From a virus, in the IMG/VR virus record IMGVR_UViG_3300031625_000018, positions 1 to 31,052 of that record: 31,052 bases of DNA. One strand, written 5' to 3'. Shown here piece by piece: positions 16,554-24,288 of the stretch (its first letter is position 1; each line of letters opens with the position of its first letter). The position numbers and the translations under genes are program-made. Below the pieces are notes generated by a model. The model was not told the DNA's origin. It searched no databases and worked only from the letters and a program-made list of their open reading frames with translations.

Positions 16554-16732
16554 TGGGCAAGTATTCATCCGTCGGGATTCTCACTAAGCGGGGTACTTCT
16601 AAGACCTCGACAGTAATCAGGGAATCGGGTGTTGTTGGTGGTACGACAACGGAGCATTGGGACGGAAGGGTGGATGCTAGGGTTATCCCTGAGTCCGTTG
16701 AGGTCCGAGTGATCCAGGAAGGTGACAAGTAA
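16553..16732 (+). CDS. Small virion-module protein, unknown
   Basis: A 59-residue protein (MGKYSSVGILTKRGTS start) whose ATG overlaps the stop of the 18-residue peptide and whose stop overlaps the ATG of the next gene (TAATG). It is rich in Ser/Thr/Val and Gly and looks beta-structured, with ends such as SVEVRVIQEGDK. I do not recognise it. Its place between capsid and minor structural genes suggests a head-decoration or minor virion protein, but only context supports this. Confidence 0.6.
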   Translation: MGKYSSVGILTKRGTSKTSTVIRESGVVGGTTTEHWDGRVDARVIPESVEVRVIQEGDK

Positions 16733-17175
16733 TGGCAGTTACAGCATCGGGTCTGTTCCTGCCGACTTTCGTGGACATCCTGGATGCCACGCAGTTGGCT
16801 ATGAACACGGCTTCGGACACATTCAAGGTCGCGATGATTACCAACAGCGCCACCCCAGACTTCGATACCCACGATCATTGGTCTGATCTTTCTGGTACCG
16901 AGGTTTCTGGTACTGGTTACACGGCTGGTGGTGCAGCCCTCACGTCGGTTACTTGTGCCGGGGCTTCTGGAACAATCAAGTTCGATGCGGCTGATTCGTC
17001 GTGGACAACCTCGACTATCACCAACGCCAGGGCTGCGGTTGTCTATGACGACACGTTGGCTTCTGACCCTCTGGTTTGTCTCGTCAACTTCGGGGCTGAT
17101 TACAGTTCCGCGAACGGGACGTTCACTATCACCTGGAATGCCAGCGGTATTTGGACGCTGGATCTGACGCCGTAA
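16732..17175 (+). CDS. Minor virion structural protein
   Basis: A 147-residue Thr/Ala-rich beta protein. Segments such as GYTAGGAALT, NARAAVVYDDT, LVCLVNFGAD and NGTFTITWNASGIWTL form a pattern I know from many phage genomes as a conserved structural protein of unknown detail, usually near tail or fibre genes. There is no signal peptide and no enzyme motif. Start overlaps the previous stop (TAATG). It may be a head fibre, decoration or collar protein. Confidence 0.75.
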   Translation: MAVTASGLFLPTFVDILDATQLAMNTASDTFKVAMITNSATPDFDTHDHWSDLSGTEVSGTGYTAGGAALTSVTCAGASGTIKFDAADSSWTTSTITNARAAVVYDDTLASDPLVCLVNFGADYSSANGTFTITWNASGIWTLDLTP

Positions 17176-17186
17176 GGGGCTGACTG

Positions 17187-17849
17187 ATGGCTACCGCTTA
17201 TCCTGGCGCACTAGATACTTCTGGTTCTCAACTTCGGACGGACATTGCGTCCACTGACGATCTTGATGCGTCAGGTAAAGAGCACGATGTGATGCACGTC
17301 AATGTGCATGGTGCGACTATTGCCCTGGAAACGAAGATGGGCACGGGTACGTCGAACGCTGCGTCTGCTACGGCTGGGCATGTTCTGACTCATTCGTCTG
17401 GTGGCGCTACAGCGTGGGCGGTTACTGCTGCTGATGCGACGAAGTTGCCGTTGGCTGGTGGCACGATGAGTGGTGAACTTGTCGCCGCTGACCAGTTGGT
17501 GACTCGCCCGGAAATGAAGGACTATTCCGAAACGGTCAACATCATTGGTGGGACTGGTGGCGGTACGCAGGACATCGACTTGACGTTGGGCAACGTGGTG
17601 ACTGCCACGGTTGATACCAGCACTAACACGTTCACGTTCTCCAACCCGTCGCCTACCGCTAAGGCGTGTTCGTTCACCTTGTTCCTCACGAATGGTGGGT
17701 CGCAGACGGTGGCTTGGCCTGGGACGGTTGATTGGGCGGGGGGTACTGCTCCGACGCTTACAACGTCCGGGGTGGATGTCTTGACGTTCACGACGGTTGA
17801 TGCGGGTACCATCTGGTACGGGTTCGCTGCTGGCCTGGCGATGGCGTAA
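17187..17849 (+). CDS. Tail-fibre-type protein
   Basis: A 220-residue protein. It contains the motif KLPLAGGTMSGEL near residue 88, a short segment found in many phage tail-fibre and receptor-binding proteins, and a C-terminal beta domain (SFTLFLTNGGSQTVAWPG, then DAGTIWYGF) typical of fibre heads. The N-terminus has an alanine/His stretch (HDVMHVNVHGATIAL) that may attach it. A ribosome-binding site aagggg lies before ATG 17187. It ends TAATG into the glycine-rich fibre gene, suggesting that the two are partners. Confidence 0.75.
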   Translation: MATAYPGALDTSGSQLRTDIASTDDLDASGKEHDVMHVNVHGATIALETKMGTGTSNAASATAGHVLTHSSGGATAWAVTAADATKLPLAGGTMSGELVAADQLVTRPEMKDYSETVNIIGGTGGGTQDIDLTLGNVVTATVDTSTNTFTFSNPSPTAKACSFTLFLTNGGSQTVAWPGTVDWAGGTAPTLTTSGVDVLTFTTVDAGTIWYGFAAGLAMA

Positions 17850-18820
17850 TGCCTCTTGGGGCATTCAAGGCCGGGTTACTGGGTGCGTCTGGTGGCGCTG
17901 CGGCGTTGGAGTATTCCACAACTGGTTCACCAACCTTGCGTGAATACACCGGTTACAAGTCCCTGCATTGGACGGGTTCAGGCAACTTCGTGATTACGGC
18001 AGGGGCAGATTCCCAGACGTTCGACATCTTTGTCATAGCGGGTGGTGGCGGTGGCGGTGGCCCCGGTTACACCGGTGCGGGTGCGGCTGGCGGCGGCGGC
18101 GCTGGTGGGGCAAGGACTTTCACGGCTCAAGCACTTACCGCTGCGACCCATGCGGTGACCATTGGCGCCGGTGGCGCTGGTGGGATTAGCGCCAGCACCC
18201 AGTACGGCGTGCTTGGCGGCAGCGGAGGGGTTAGTTCCTTTGCAATCTCGGGGGGCAGCACCCATTCGAGTACTGGCGGCGGCGGCGGCGACCGCTCCAA
18301 CGTCCAGGGGACCGGCAGCCCCCGCAGCGGCGGTTCCGGCGGCGGCGGTGGCGGTGGGGATACTGGTACTGGTGGCAGCGGCAACAGCAACTCATACAGT
18401 CCTTCTGAGGGGAATGACGGTGGTGACAGCGTAGGAGACTTCTACGATGGCGGCGGTGCCGGTGGTGGCGGCGGTATGGGCGGCGCAGGAAGCGATGGGA
18501 CGGGAGTCTCTTGGTCGGGTAACGGTGGTGCCGGTGGGGCTAACGGAACCAACAACTATGCCGATGGGACGACGAGTGGCGTAGGGGTCGGACAATGGGG
18601 CGGCGGTGGTGGCGGCGGTGCTGGCTATCTAGGCACCGGTGGCGCTGGGGGCGGTGGTGGCGGTGCTGCTGGACAAGAGGGCATCCCGAACGGCACGCCG
18701 GGTTATACAGCCGATTCTGCTACAGCCAGCACCGGTTCTGGTGGCGGTGGAGGCCAGCAGGATTACAGCACGGGCGGCGCAGGCGGCAGCGGTGGAGTAG
18801 TAATCAGGTGGGCCGTCTAA
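17849..18820 (+). CDS. Glycine-rich fibre / adhesin
   Basis: A 323-residue protein with an N-terminal 60-residue ordered part, then about 260 residues dominated by Gly with Ala, Ser and Thr (stretches such as GGGGAGGARTFTAQAL, GGGGGGDTGTGGSGN). It ends in GGSGGVVIRWAV, a short hydrophobic C-terminus seen in glycine-rich phage fibre tips. The pattern resembles polyglycine II sandwich adhesins of T4-like phages, where such domains bind receptors; that similarity is inference. The DNA is correspondingly GGT/GGC-repetitive, which makes it prone to slippage variation. Stop and next ATG overlap (TAATG). Confidence 0.8.
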   Translation: MPLGAFKAGLLGASGGAAALEYSTTGSPTLREYTGYKSLHWTGSGNFVITAGADSQTFDIFVIAGGGGGGGPGYTGAGAAGGGGAGGARTFTAQALTAATHAVTIGAGGAGGISASTQYGVLGGSGGVSSFAISGGSTHSSTGGGGGDRSNVQGTGSPRSGGSGGGGGGGDTGTGGSGNSNSYSPSEGNDGGDSVGDFYDGGGAGGGGGMGGAGSDGTGVSWSGNGGAGGANGTNNYADGTTSGVGVGQWGGGGGGGAGYLGTGGAGGGGGGAAGQEGIPNGTPGYTADSATASTGSGGGGGQQDYSTGGAGGSGGVVIRWAV

Positions 18821-19176
18821 TGGCTCATTTCGCTGAAATAGACGAAAGCAACACTGTCGTCAACGTGGTTGTTGTCCACAACGATGTCACTATTATCGAC
18901 GGCGTGGAGGACGAACAGCGGGGCATCGACTTCCTCAATGACCTCTACCCAGACTCGGGGACATGGGTCCAGACTTCGTACAACCACAACATCCGCTACC
19001 ACTACGCCGGGATCGGCTACTCATGGGACGGCACAGGCTTCGCCGCCCTCCAGCCGTACCCGTCGTGGTCGCTGGACGAGAACTACGTCTGGCAGCCACC
19101 CAGCCCGATGCCAACGGATACGGTCCATTATTGGGACGAGGACACGACCTCATGGGTTGAGCAAGCAGCCGAGTAA
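18820..19176 (+). CDS. Conserved phage protein (MAHFAEID family), tail-associated
   Basis: A 118-residue protein starting MAHFAEIDESNTVVNVVVV. Characteristic elements are the N-terminal MAHFAxID, a central WVQTSYNHNIRYHYAGIGY, then PYPSWSLDENYVWQPPSPMP and a final YWDEDTTSW. This family is very widespread in marine T4-like and other aquatic phages, from memory, usually near fibre genes and without known function. The start is the ATG overlapping the upstream stop; a longer frame upstream lies inside the Gly-rich gene and is not used. The next gene begins at the overlapping TAATG. Confidence 0.85.
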   Translation: MAHFAEIDESNTVVNVVVVHNDVTIIDGVEDEQRGIDFLNDLYPDSGTWVQTSYNHNIRYHYAGIGYSWDGTGFAALQPYPSWSLDENYVWQPPSPMPTDTVHYWDEDTTSWVEQAAE

Positions 19177-19913
19177 TGCCCGCCCTCGTCCACGAACGCT
19201 TCGAGGGCGACTGGCAGAAAGCCTGGTCAGGTAAAGCCCACAACGGTTACTCGACTACCTCGCGCTCTGAGGGGTCCACTGGGCTACGCATCCTGTTTCG
19301 CAAGGGTTCCCATTACGGCTGCGATCTGCGTCAGGAAGTACCCCCAACCCGTCACGTTCGCATGTCGTACTGGGCGCGGGTTGCCTCAGACTGGGCGTCG
19401 CATTCGACAGGTAAGACCGTCGGCTTCGCTGATCTCCGCTGGAAGGGGCTTCTCGGTCAGTCGTTGGGGCATGGTAACCGTCGGCCTTGGCCGGAGGGGT
19501 TCTCGTTTCGTACCTGGTTTGGACCGGCTTCCTTTGGGCGGTGCCCTATCGGCATGTACGTCTATCACCAGGGGCAGAGGAAGCCGTGGGGTGATTCGAT
19601 CCCTGTCGGGTCTCTTGTGGTTGGGGCTAAACATGTCCTGTTTGAGGTGGAAGCCGACTTGGATGCCGGGTTTATCCGGGCCAGGTTGGATGGTGGTGCC
19701 TGGGTGACTCACCCGATTCAGGTCGGGGAGTTGACAGCGGTCACGACCGCCTGGTTGGACGGCTACTACGGCGGGGTCAAGAAAGCCCCAGCCAACATGG
19801 CTTGGGATATCGACAGTTACCGCCTGGATGATCTCACTGAGCCGGTGGCTGGGTCGATCGCCGACGAGTTGCACGCTCTCGCTGATCGTGTTGCTTTGTT
19901 GGAGGGGGTCTGA
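19176..19913 (+). CDS. Jelly-roll, polysaccharide-lyase-like tail protein
   Basis: A 245-residue protein. The layout resembles concanavalin-type jelly rolls of alginate/glucuronan lyase families (PL14/PL20-like): ERFEGDWQKAW at the start, GLRILFRKGSHYGCDL, a strand SYWARVASDWA followed by GKTVGFADLRW, FSFRTWF, YVYHQGQ, then AWLDGYYGG and a final AWDIDSYRL strand. The last 20 residues (SIADELHALADRVALLEGV) form a coiled coil that could trimerise it. In the fibre module it is a plausible depolymerase or glycan-binding protein for host surface polysaccharide. Catalytic residues cannot be assigned, so a pure binding role is equally possible. Confidence 0.6.
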   Translation: MPALVHERFEGDWQKAWSGKAHNGYSTTSRSEGSTGLRILFRKGSHYGCDLRQEVPPTRHVRMSYWARVASDWASHSTGKTVGFADLRWKGLLGQSLGHGNRRPWPEGFSFRTWFGPASFGRCPIGMYVYHQGQRKPWGDSIPVGSLVVGAKHVLFEVEADLDAGFIRARLDGGAWVTHPIQVGELTAVTTAWLDGYYGGVKKAPANMAWDIDSYRLDDLTEPVAGSIADELHALADRVALLEGV

Positions 19914-19916
19914 CCT

Positions 19917-20153
19917 GTGGAATGGATCGGGGCGTTCGGTGTTATCGCGGCAGCGACTGTGACTGGTTTGTTTAGCATGAATCTGCGTCGCCTCAACCGT
20001 GACAACACTGAGCAGCACGGCCGGTCCATTGACAAACTTGACCATTTGACTAATCAGGTTGAGGGTGTGGCTGAGAATGTGATTGGGTTGACGGTGTGGA
20101 CGAGGGTCCATGAAGAGAAGCACCGCTTGATCGAGGAGAACGGCCGTGGCTAA
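19917..20153 (+). CDS. Small membrane-anchored coiled-coil protein
   Basis: A 78-residue protein with a GTG start three bases after the upstream stop. Residues about 4-22 (IGAFGVIAAATVTGLFSM) form a transmembrane helix. The rest is a basic/acidic amphipathic coiled coil (SIDKLDHLTNQVEGVAEN), ending EEKHRLIEENGRG. The layout resembles small holin-like or lysis-associated phage proteins with one N-terminal membrane helix, but its position among fibres is unusual for that role. Overlaps the next gene by 8 bases. Confidence 0.65.
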   Translation: MEWIGAFGVIAAATVTGLFSMNLRRLNRDNTEQHGRSIDKLDHLTNQVEGVAENVIGLTVWTRVHEEKHRLIEENGRG

Positions 20154-21042
20154 CTACCGCGCATCGTTTGATTACCGGGATGCGATCCGTGATTACTCTG
20201 GTGCTGGGCACATAACGGTTACCCCAGCAACTATCGCTTGTGTCGCGACTCTCCCTGAGGTCCAGCGGAGTCTCCCGTACCAGGCAGCCGGGGTTGATTA
20301 CCGGCAGACCGTTACGACTTACCGTGGGGACAACGCTTCCGAGGTCAACATCGGAGCGGACCCTGCGATAACGGCCGTTATCGGTGTTGGTGCGTTACCT
20401 GCACCTGTGGTTGTTGCGGATGCGAATACTTCCCCAGGGGTTATCGCCGGGGTTGGTGCCGTACCAGCAGTTTCGGTAGCGAGCGTTGTCGATGTCGCAG
20501 CGGGTGTTGTCGCCGGGATCGGTGCTATCCCGAGTGTCGTTGTTCTTCTGTTCACTGAGGCTTTGCCGGCCGTCGCTGCTGGTGTTGGTGCTGTACCCGC
20601 AGCGGTGGTTACCGGGAACGCTGATGTCGCCCCGGCTGCTGTGCCTGGGATCGCTGCTATCCCTGCCGCTGCCTCCATTGTCGGCACAGCGAACGCTGCT
20701 CCGAACACGGTTGCCGGGGTGGTCACTGAGATCGGCCCGAGTCTCCAACACCGGTACCAGCCCACCTACCAGAACACGCTTCCCCGCCTGGCTAAGGGCG
20801 AAGCCAACTACAACCCGTTGGCTGCGATGAACCAGTTGGCCCGGTTCTACTCTGTGGGGTCGGCGGGTATCAACGTATGGATCGTGTCGAACGCCAGTGT
20901 GTCTACGACCCAGCCGGCGGATGAGACTACTATTACAAGGACGCTTTACGGGGCTCACGAGAGCCCCACCGATTTGACATCTACTGAGGTCGCGTTGTTG
21001 ATAACGGCAGGGTATGGCATGGACGTTCAGGTGGCTGCTTGA
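20146..21042 (+). CDS. Minor virion protein with five 22-residue repeats
   Basis: A 298-residue protein with a GTG start at 20146 inside the end of the previous gene. Residues about 77-190 hold five tandem units of exactly 22 residues, with glycines at 80, 102, 124, 146 and 168, each following the pattern hydrophobic-x-G-(V/I)-(G/A)-A-(V/I/L)-P then Ala/Val. The N-terminal part has Tyr/Arg-rich YRASFDYRDAIRDYSG. After the repeats come a Tyr/Pro segment and a beta C-terminal domain (RTLYGAHESPTDL). Alanine/glycine/proline repeats of this kind suggest an extended or solenoid fibre. The family is familiar from phage minor structural genes, without known function. Confidence 0.7.
   Translation: MANYRASFDYRDAIRDYSGAGHITVTPATIACVATLPEVQRSLPYQAAGVDYRQTVTTYRGDNASEVNIGADPAITAVIGVGALPAPVVVADANTSPGVIAGVGAVPAVSVASVVDVAAGVVAGIGAIPSVVVLLFTEALPAVAAGVGAVPAAVVTGNADVAPAAVPGIAAIPAAASIVGTANAAPNTVAGVVTEIGPSLQHRYQPTYQNTLPRLAKGEANYNPLAAMNQLARFYSVGSAGINVWIVSNASVSTTQPADETTITRTLYGAHESPTDLTSTEVALLITAGYGMDVQVAA
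20374..20712 (+). repeat. In-frame tandem repeats, 66-bp unit x5
   Basis: Five diverged 66-bp units encode the 22-residue repeats of the gene at 20146-21042. Units share the core encoding G-V/I-G-A-V/I/L-P; protein spacing is constant (glycines 80, 102, 124, 146, 168) while the third-codon bases vary, so the protein period, not the DNA, appears to be conserved. Confidence 0.75.
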
Positions 21043-21329
21043 TGGGTGAACTACGGTGGGAGAACAATCGTTGGGTGTGTGACGACACGCCTGAGGAGAA
21101 GGCCGCGTTCGCTGCGAACGTCAGGACGTTGATGATTGCCCCGTCTGCTTTGCCGACCCGTAGCGGTGCGGGTGAGGACAAGAAGGCTTGGGCGAAGATG
21201 GAGAAAGATATGCCTGCGTACAAGCGTCTCCGGGATGAGGGGCTTCAGCCTCCTTCGGTGCGTGGTTCCGCTGATCTTGAGGCGAGTGCTGTTAGCAAGG
21301 CTGATATTGAATCGGCGGTGGTGGCATGA
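21042..21329 (+). CDS. Small helical phage protein, unknown
   Basis: A 95-residue protein. The ATG at 21042 overlaps the upstream stop (TGATG), and its own stop overlaps the next ATG (ATGA). N-terminal MGELRWENNRWVCDDTP is followed by a charged, helical stretch with Lys/Glu-rich AWAKMEKDMPAYKRLRDEG and an acidic end. I do not recognise it with confidence. Its place just upstream of the connector gene suggests a tail or connector accessory or chaperone. Confidence 0.65.
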   Translation: MGELRWENNRWVCDDTPEEKAAFAANVRTLMIAPSALPTRSGAGEDKKAWAKMEKDMPAYKRLRDEGLQPPSVRGSADLEASAVSKADIESAVVA

Positions 21330-22219
21330 CGGCTCAAACGTGGATTGACCGTACGCGGGATCTGCTTCTGGCTGGGACGGTGGAGCCACTCAACCGGTTG
21401 GATGGCGCTATCGCTAGCGGTACGACAGCGACGTTCAGTGTGGAGTTCCCGACCGGGGCGATCGCAGCAGGAACGATTATCGAGATCGACACCGAGTTGA
21501 TGTACGTCACCTCCACCAGCGGGTTGAGTGTGACGGTGATGCGTGGCTATGCGGCGTCTACCGCCCCTGCCGCTGGTCATATCGACGACTCGATTATCCG
21601 GGTGAACCCTCAGTACCCGTCGCATCAGATCCTTGATTTCCTCAACGACGATCTGAATGATTTGTCCTCCCCGAACAACGGGCTGTACCAGATCAAGACC
21701 AAGACGTTCACCTATTCTGCCGCCACCCAGGGTTACGACATGAACGCTGATGTGGTCGGTGTCCACCGGGTGACGTTCACTGATCCGGGTGCTGATAAGT
21801 CGGAGCCGGAGGTACGCCGCTGGTCGATACGCCGTAACCGTGATACCGATACGTTTGCTTCGGGGGTTGCCCTGGTTCTAACTGATGCACCCATGCCGGG
21901 GCAGACGGTGCGGGTTGAATACTCAGCGCCGTTCACGACGCTTGCGAGTGAGTCGTCTACTTTGGCGAGCACCGGCCTGCACGCTGAGGCGTACGACCTG
22001 CCGTCCTTGGGGGCTGCCCTGGGGTTGATGACCATGAAGCCCATCCCAAGAGAGTCAGTGACCTCCCAGGGGTCTGTGAGGCGTGCTGAGGAAGTACCTT
22101 CGGGTGCGATCTCGGCGAGCCTTAGGGATCTCAGGTTCCGTAGACAGGATCGGATCACAGCAGAGGCGACTCGCTTGTCGCGTTTGTACCCTGTGCAATG
22201 GGTCCGTTCCGGGAGGTAG
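21326..22219 (+). CDS. Head-tail connector/adaptor protein
   Basis: A 297-residue protein. A beta-rich N-terminal third (TFSVEFPTGAI, IIEIDTELMYVTSTSG, VTVMRGYAASTA) is followed by an acidic helical segment (HQILDFLNDDLNDLSSPN) and GLYQ, then a beta C-terminal part ending in helices rich in Arg (RDLRFRRQDRITAEATRLSRL). The 'IDxELMYV...VMRGY..STA' strand plus the 'N..P..GLY' element is a pattern I associate with phage head-to-tail connector complex proteins. Placed directly before the nozzle-type protein it would be the short-tail adaptor. The gene end supplies the gggagg ribosome-binding site of the next gene. Confidence 0.65.
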   Translation: MTAQTWIDRTRDLLLAGTVEPLNRLDGAIASGTTATFSVEFPTGAIAAGTIIEIDTELMYVTSTSGLSVTVMRGYAASTAPAAGHIDDSIIRVNPQYPSHQILDFLNDDLNDLSSPNNGLYQIKTKTFTYSAATQGYDMNADVVGVHRVTFTDPGADKSEPEVRRWSIRRNRDTDTFASGVALVLTDAPMPGQTVRVEYSAPFTTLASESSTLASTGLHAEAYDLPSLGAALGLMTMKPIPRESVTSQGSVRRAEEVPSGAISASLRDLRFRRQDRITAEATRLSRLYPVQWVRSGR

Positions 22220-22222
22220 ACG

Positions 22223-24085
22223 ATGGCAGCCGGAGATGGCTTCGATGTCATCATCGACGGCCGCGGGTACATGGTGGATCACACCGCGTATCGGCGGCGG
22301 ACTGTTCCCTCGCAGAAGGAACAGCGTGACACCAGCACGGACGTAGGGGAACAGACTCTTTCGGTGGCTGGGCAGTGGGTCCGGTCGCAAACCGATTGGG
22401 TTCATGGTGCCGGCCAGGAGCATTACGACTTCCCTGACTCAGACCGGGCTCGGTTCCTGTCGTCGAAGAACGTAGATGTGTTCTCGGCCAAGGGTGAGGT
22501 TTCGATTACCCGTGAGCCTGAGGCGAAGATCACCGGGACGAACTCGAACCTGTACGCCAAGTTGGTGAACGGCACCGTCTTTTACTTTTCCGACGGGACG
22601 GATTTGAAGTACGGCAACCCGAACGCATCGGCGTCACCGTCTTTCACATCCACCCCAATGGGTGGCACGATCACCGACTGGACTTCTGATGGGGCCAGCG
22701 TGTACGCCACCATCGGGTCTGCGGTCAAGAAGGGCACAGTGTCTAATGCGACGACCGCTTCGACCATCGGGTCGTTCGCAGGCGATGTCATCGAGTTCGC
22801 CAACGGCCGGCTGCTCGCCACTGACGCAGCCCGCATCGTGGAACTCAGCGCAGCCGGCGCGGTACTCACCTTCGACAAGACGTTGGCCGGGACCTGTGTT
22901 GGTATCAAGGGTGGCCCGCAGTCGATCTATGCAGCGTTCAACCAGAACGGCCAAGGGGTGCTCTACACCATTGGGATCTCTGCAACGGATGGTTCCCTTA
23001 CCTACCCTGTGCCGGCCGCTGTGCTCCCCGTCGGGGAAACATTCAATGGCCCGTTCGGTATGGACACGTTCGGCAGCGTGATAGGTGTAGCGACCTCAGC
23101 CGGGTTCCGGCTTGGAGCGATCAGCCCGAACGACAACCAGTCTGTGACCTTCGGTCCTGTCATCGACGTAGGTGGGGCTGTCTATTCGGTACGCATCTCA
23201 GGCCGGTTTGTTTACTGGGGTACGAAGAACGGTGACACCTACAAGGGTGACCTGTCTACGTTCATCGAAACTTTGGTTCCCGCATATTCCAGGTTCGTCG
23301 CCTGGGATTCAGATACCAAGGGAAACGTGCAGAGCCTCGAGGTGGTGGACGGCAAGGTGTTCTTCACTGACAGCCTCGGTGAGTTGTACGGCGAATCGTA
23401 TGCAGGTACTAAGTCTGCAACCGGTGAGATTTCAATGGGCGTTGTCACATACGGGACTATCGCCCCGAAGGTGATCCGCTCAGCAGCAGCACGGTTCAGC
23501 AAAGCGAACATGGCCCCCGGCACAGGAGACATCGACTACCGGAACACGGGCTACGACTACGCCGCCAGTGGTACCAACTATCGGGGGACGACACCTGTAT
23601 CACCAGGTTCGTTGACCGTCAGGATCACAGACGACGAGAACATTTCAACGGATATCGCCCTCAGCGCGGCTACCACCGAAGCGGCTTTCGCCCCGACGAA
23701 TGCCGACGTGTCCAATGAGGCGTTGACGTTGGCGCTAATCTTGACCCGTGACACAACAGACGCGACCACCGGCCCCGTCGTTCAACGCTGGTCACTCAAC
23801 GCTCGGCCACAACCGAGCCGGCTTGAAGAAATCGTGGCCCCTCTACTGTTGCACGGCAGGGTCTCTACTAATCATGGGGCTGGCGCTGCGGTGGGCTATG
23901 ACTCGCAAGACGAGTACCTGGCTCTCCGGGCAATGGCTATGACAGCGCAGACGGTGATCTTCCAGGAGGGGGAACGCACCGAGAACGTAACCGTGGAGGA
24001 TTTGGAACTCGCTCCGATTCGTTATTCGGACGACGGATCATGGTGGGAGGGCACATGCCTGGTGCGACTCATAACGGTTCCGTAA
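22223..24085 (+). CDS. Tail nozzle-like beta-propeller structural protein
   Basis: A 620-residue protein. The N-terminal segment (DGRGYMVDHTAYRRRTVPSQ, then EQTLSVAGQWVRSQTDWVHG and GAGQEHYDFPDSDRARF) matches a family of actinophage minor tail proteins that I know. Residues about 110-400 are a series of short beta blades with Gly/Asp turns (LYAKLVNGTVFYFSDGTD, GKVFFTDSLGELYG), consistent with a propeller like podovirus tail nozzle/tubular protein B. The C-terminal part is a beta-sandwich (LTVRITDDENISTDIAL) plus a segment found in distal tail proteins. Its ATG is supported by a gggagg site at 22211-22216. Confidence 0.7.
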   Translation: MAAGDGFDVIIDGRGYMVDHTAYRRRTVPSQKEQRDTSTDVGEQTLSVAGQWVRSQTDWVHGAGQEHYDFPDSDRARFLSSKNVDVFSAKGEVSITREPEAKITGTNSNLYAKLVNGTVFYFSDGTDLKYGNPNASASPSFTSTPMGGTITDWTSDGASVYATIGSAVKKGTVSNATTASTIGSFAGDVIEFANGRLLATDAARIVELSAAGAVLTFDKTLAGTCVGIKGGPQSIYAAFNQNGQGVLYTIGISATDGSLTYPVPAAVLPVGETFNGPFGMDTFGSVIGVATSAGFRLGAISPNDNQSVTFGPVIDVGGAVYSVRISGRFVYWGTKNGDTYKGDLSTFIETLVPAYSRFVAWDSDTKGNVQSLEVVDGKVFFTDSLGELYGESYAGTKSATGEISMGVVTYGTIAPKVIRSAAARFSKANMAPGTGDIDYRNTGYDYAASGTNYRGTTPVSPGSLTVRITDDENISTDIALSAATTEAAFAPTNADVSNEALTLALILTRDTTDATTGPVVQRWSLNARPQPSRLEEIVAPLLLHGRVSTNHGAGAAVGYDSQDEYLALRAMAMTAQTVIFQEGERTENVTVEDLELAPIRYSDDGSWWEGTCLVRLITVP

Positions 24086-24288
24086 GCCTCAGCACTTACA
24101 TGCTGACCCGGAAGTCTCCAGGGCGGTGGGTGGATTCTCTCCCGGCTGAGATAGTGGACGAGATCATGGGGTCTAAGGCTGGGCCAACGATCGTGGCTGA
24201 CTGGTTGTTGACCCTCGGGTATGAGGGTGCGACCCCTAAGAAATGCGAAGTGCTGACGACGAGCCGAAACAAACTTGCCGACGCTTGA
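24055..24288 (+). CDS. Small protein of unknown function, possible HTH
   Basis: A 77-residue protein starting at ATG 24055, chosen because gggagg (24045-24050) lies just before it; ATG at 24040 is an in-frame alternative. It overlaps the end of the nozzle gene. The segment SPGRWVDSLPAEIVDEIMGS followed by TIVADWLLTLGYEG resembles a helix-turn-helix arrangement of about 40 residues, but no family is certain. It overlaps the metallophosphoesterase gene by 14 bases, so the two are probably expressed together. Confidence 0.6.
   Translation: MPGATHNGSVSLSTYMLTRKSPGRWVDSLPAEIVDEIMGSKAGPTIVADWLLTLGYEGATPKKCEVLTTSRNKLADA

Noticed and set aside
17849-18820. CRISPR-like or DNA repeat array
   Set aside because: The repetition is GGT/GGC glycine codons inside one open frame, with no fixed repeat-spacer period.
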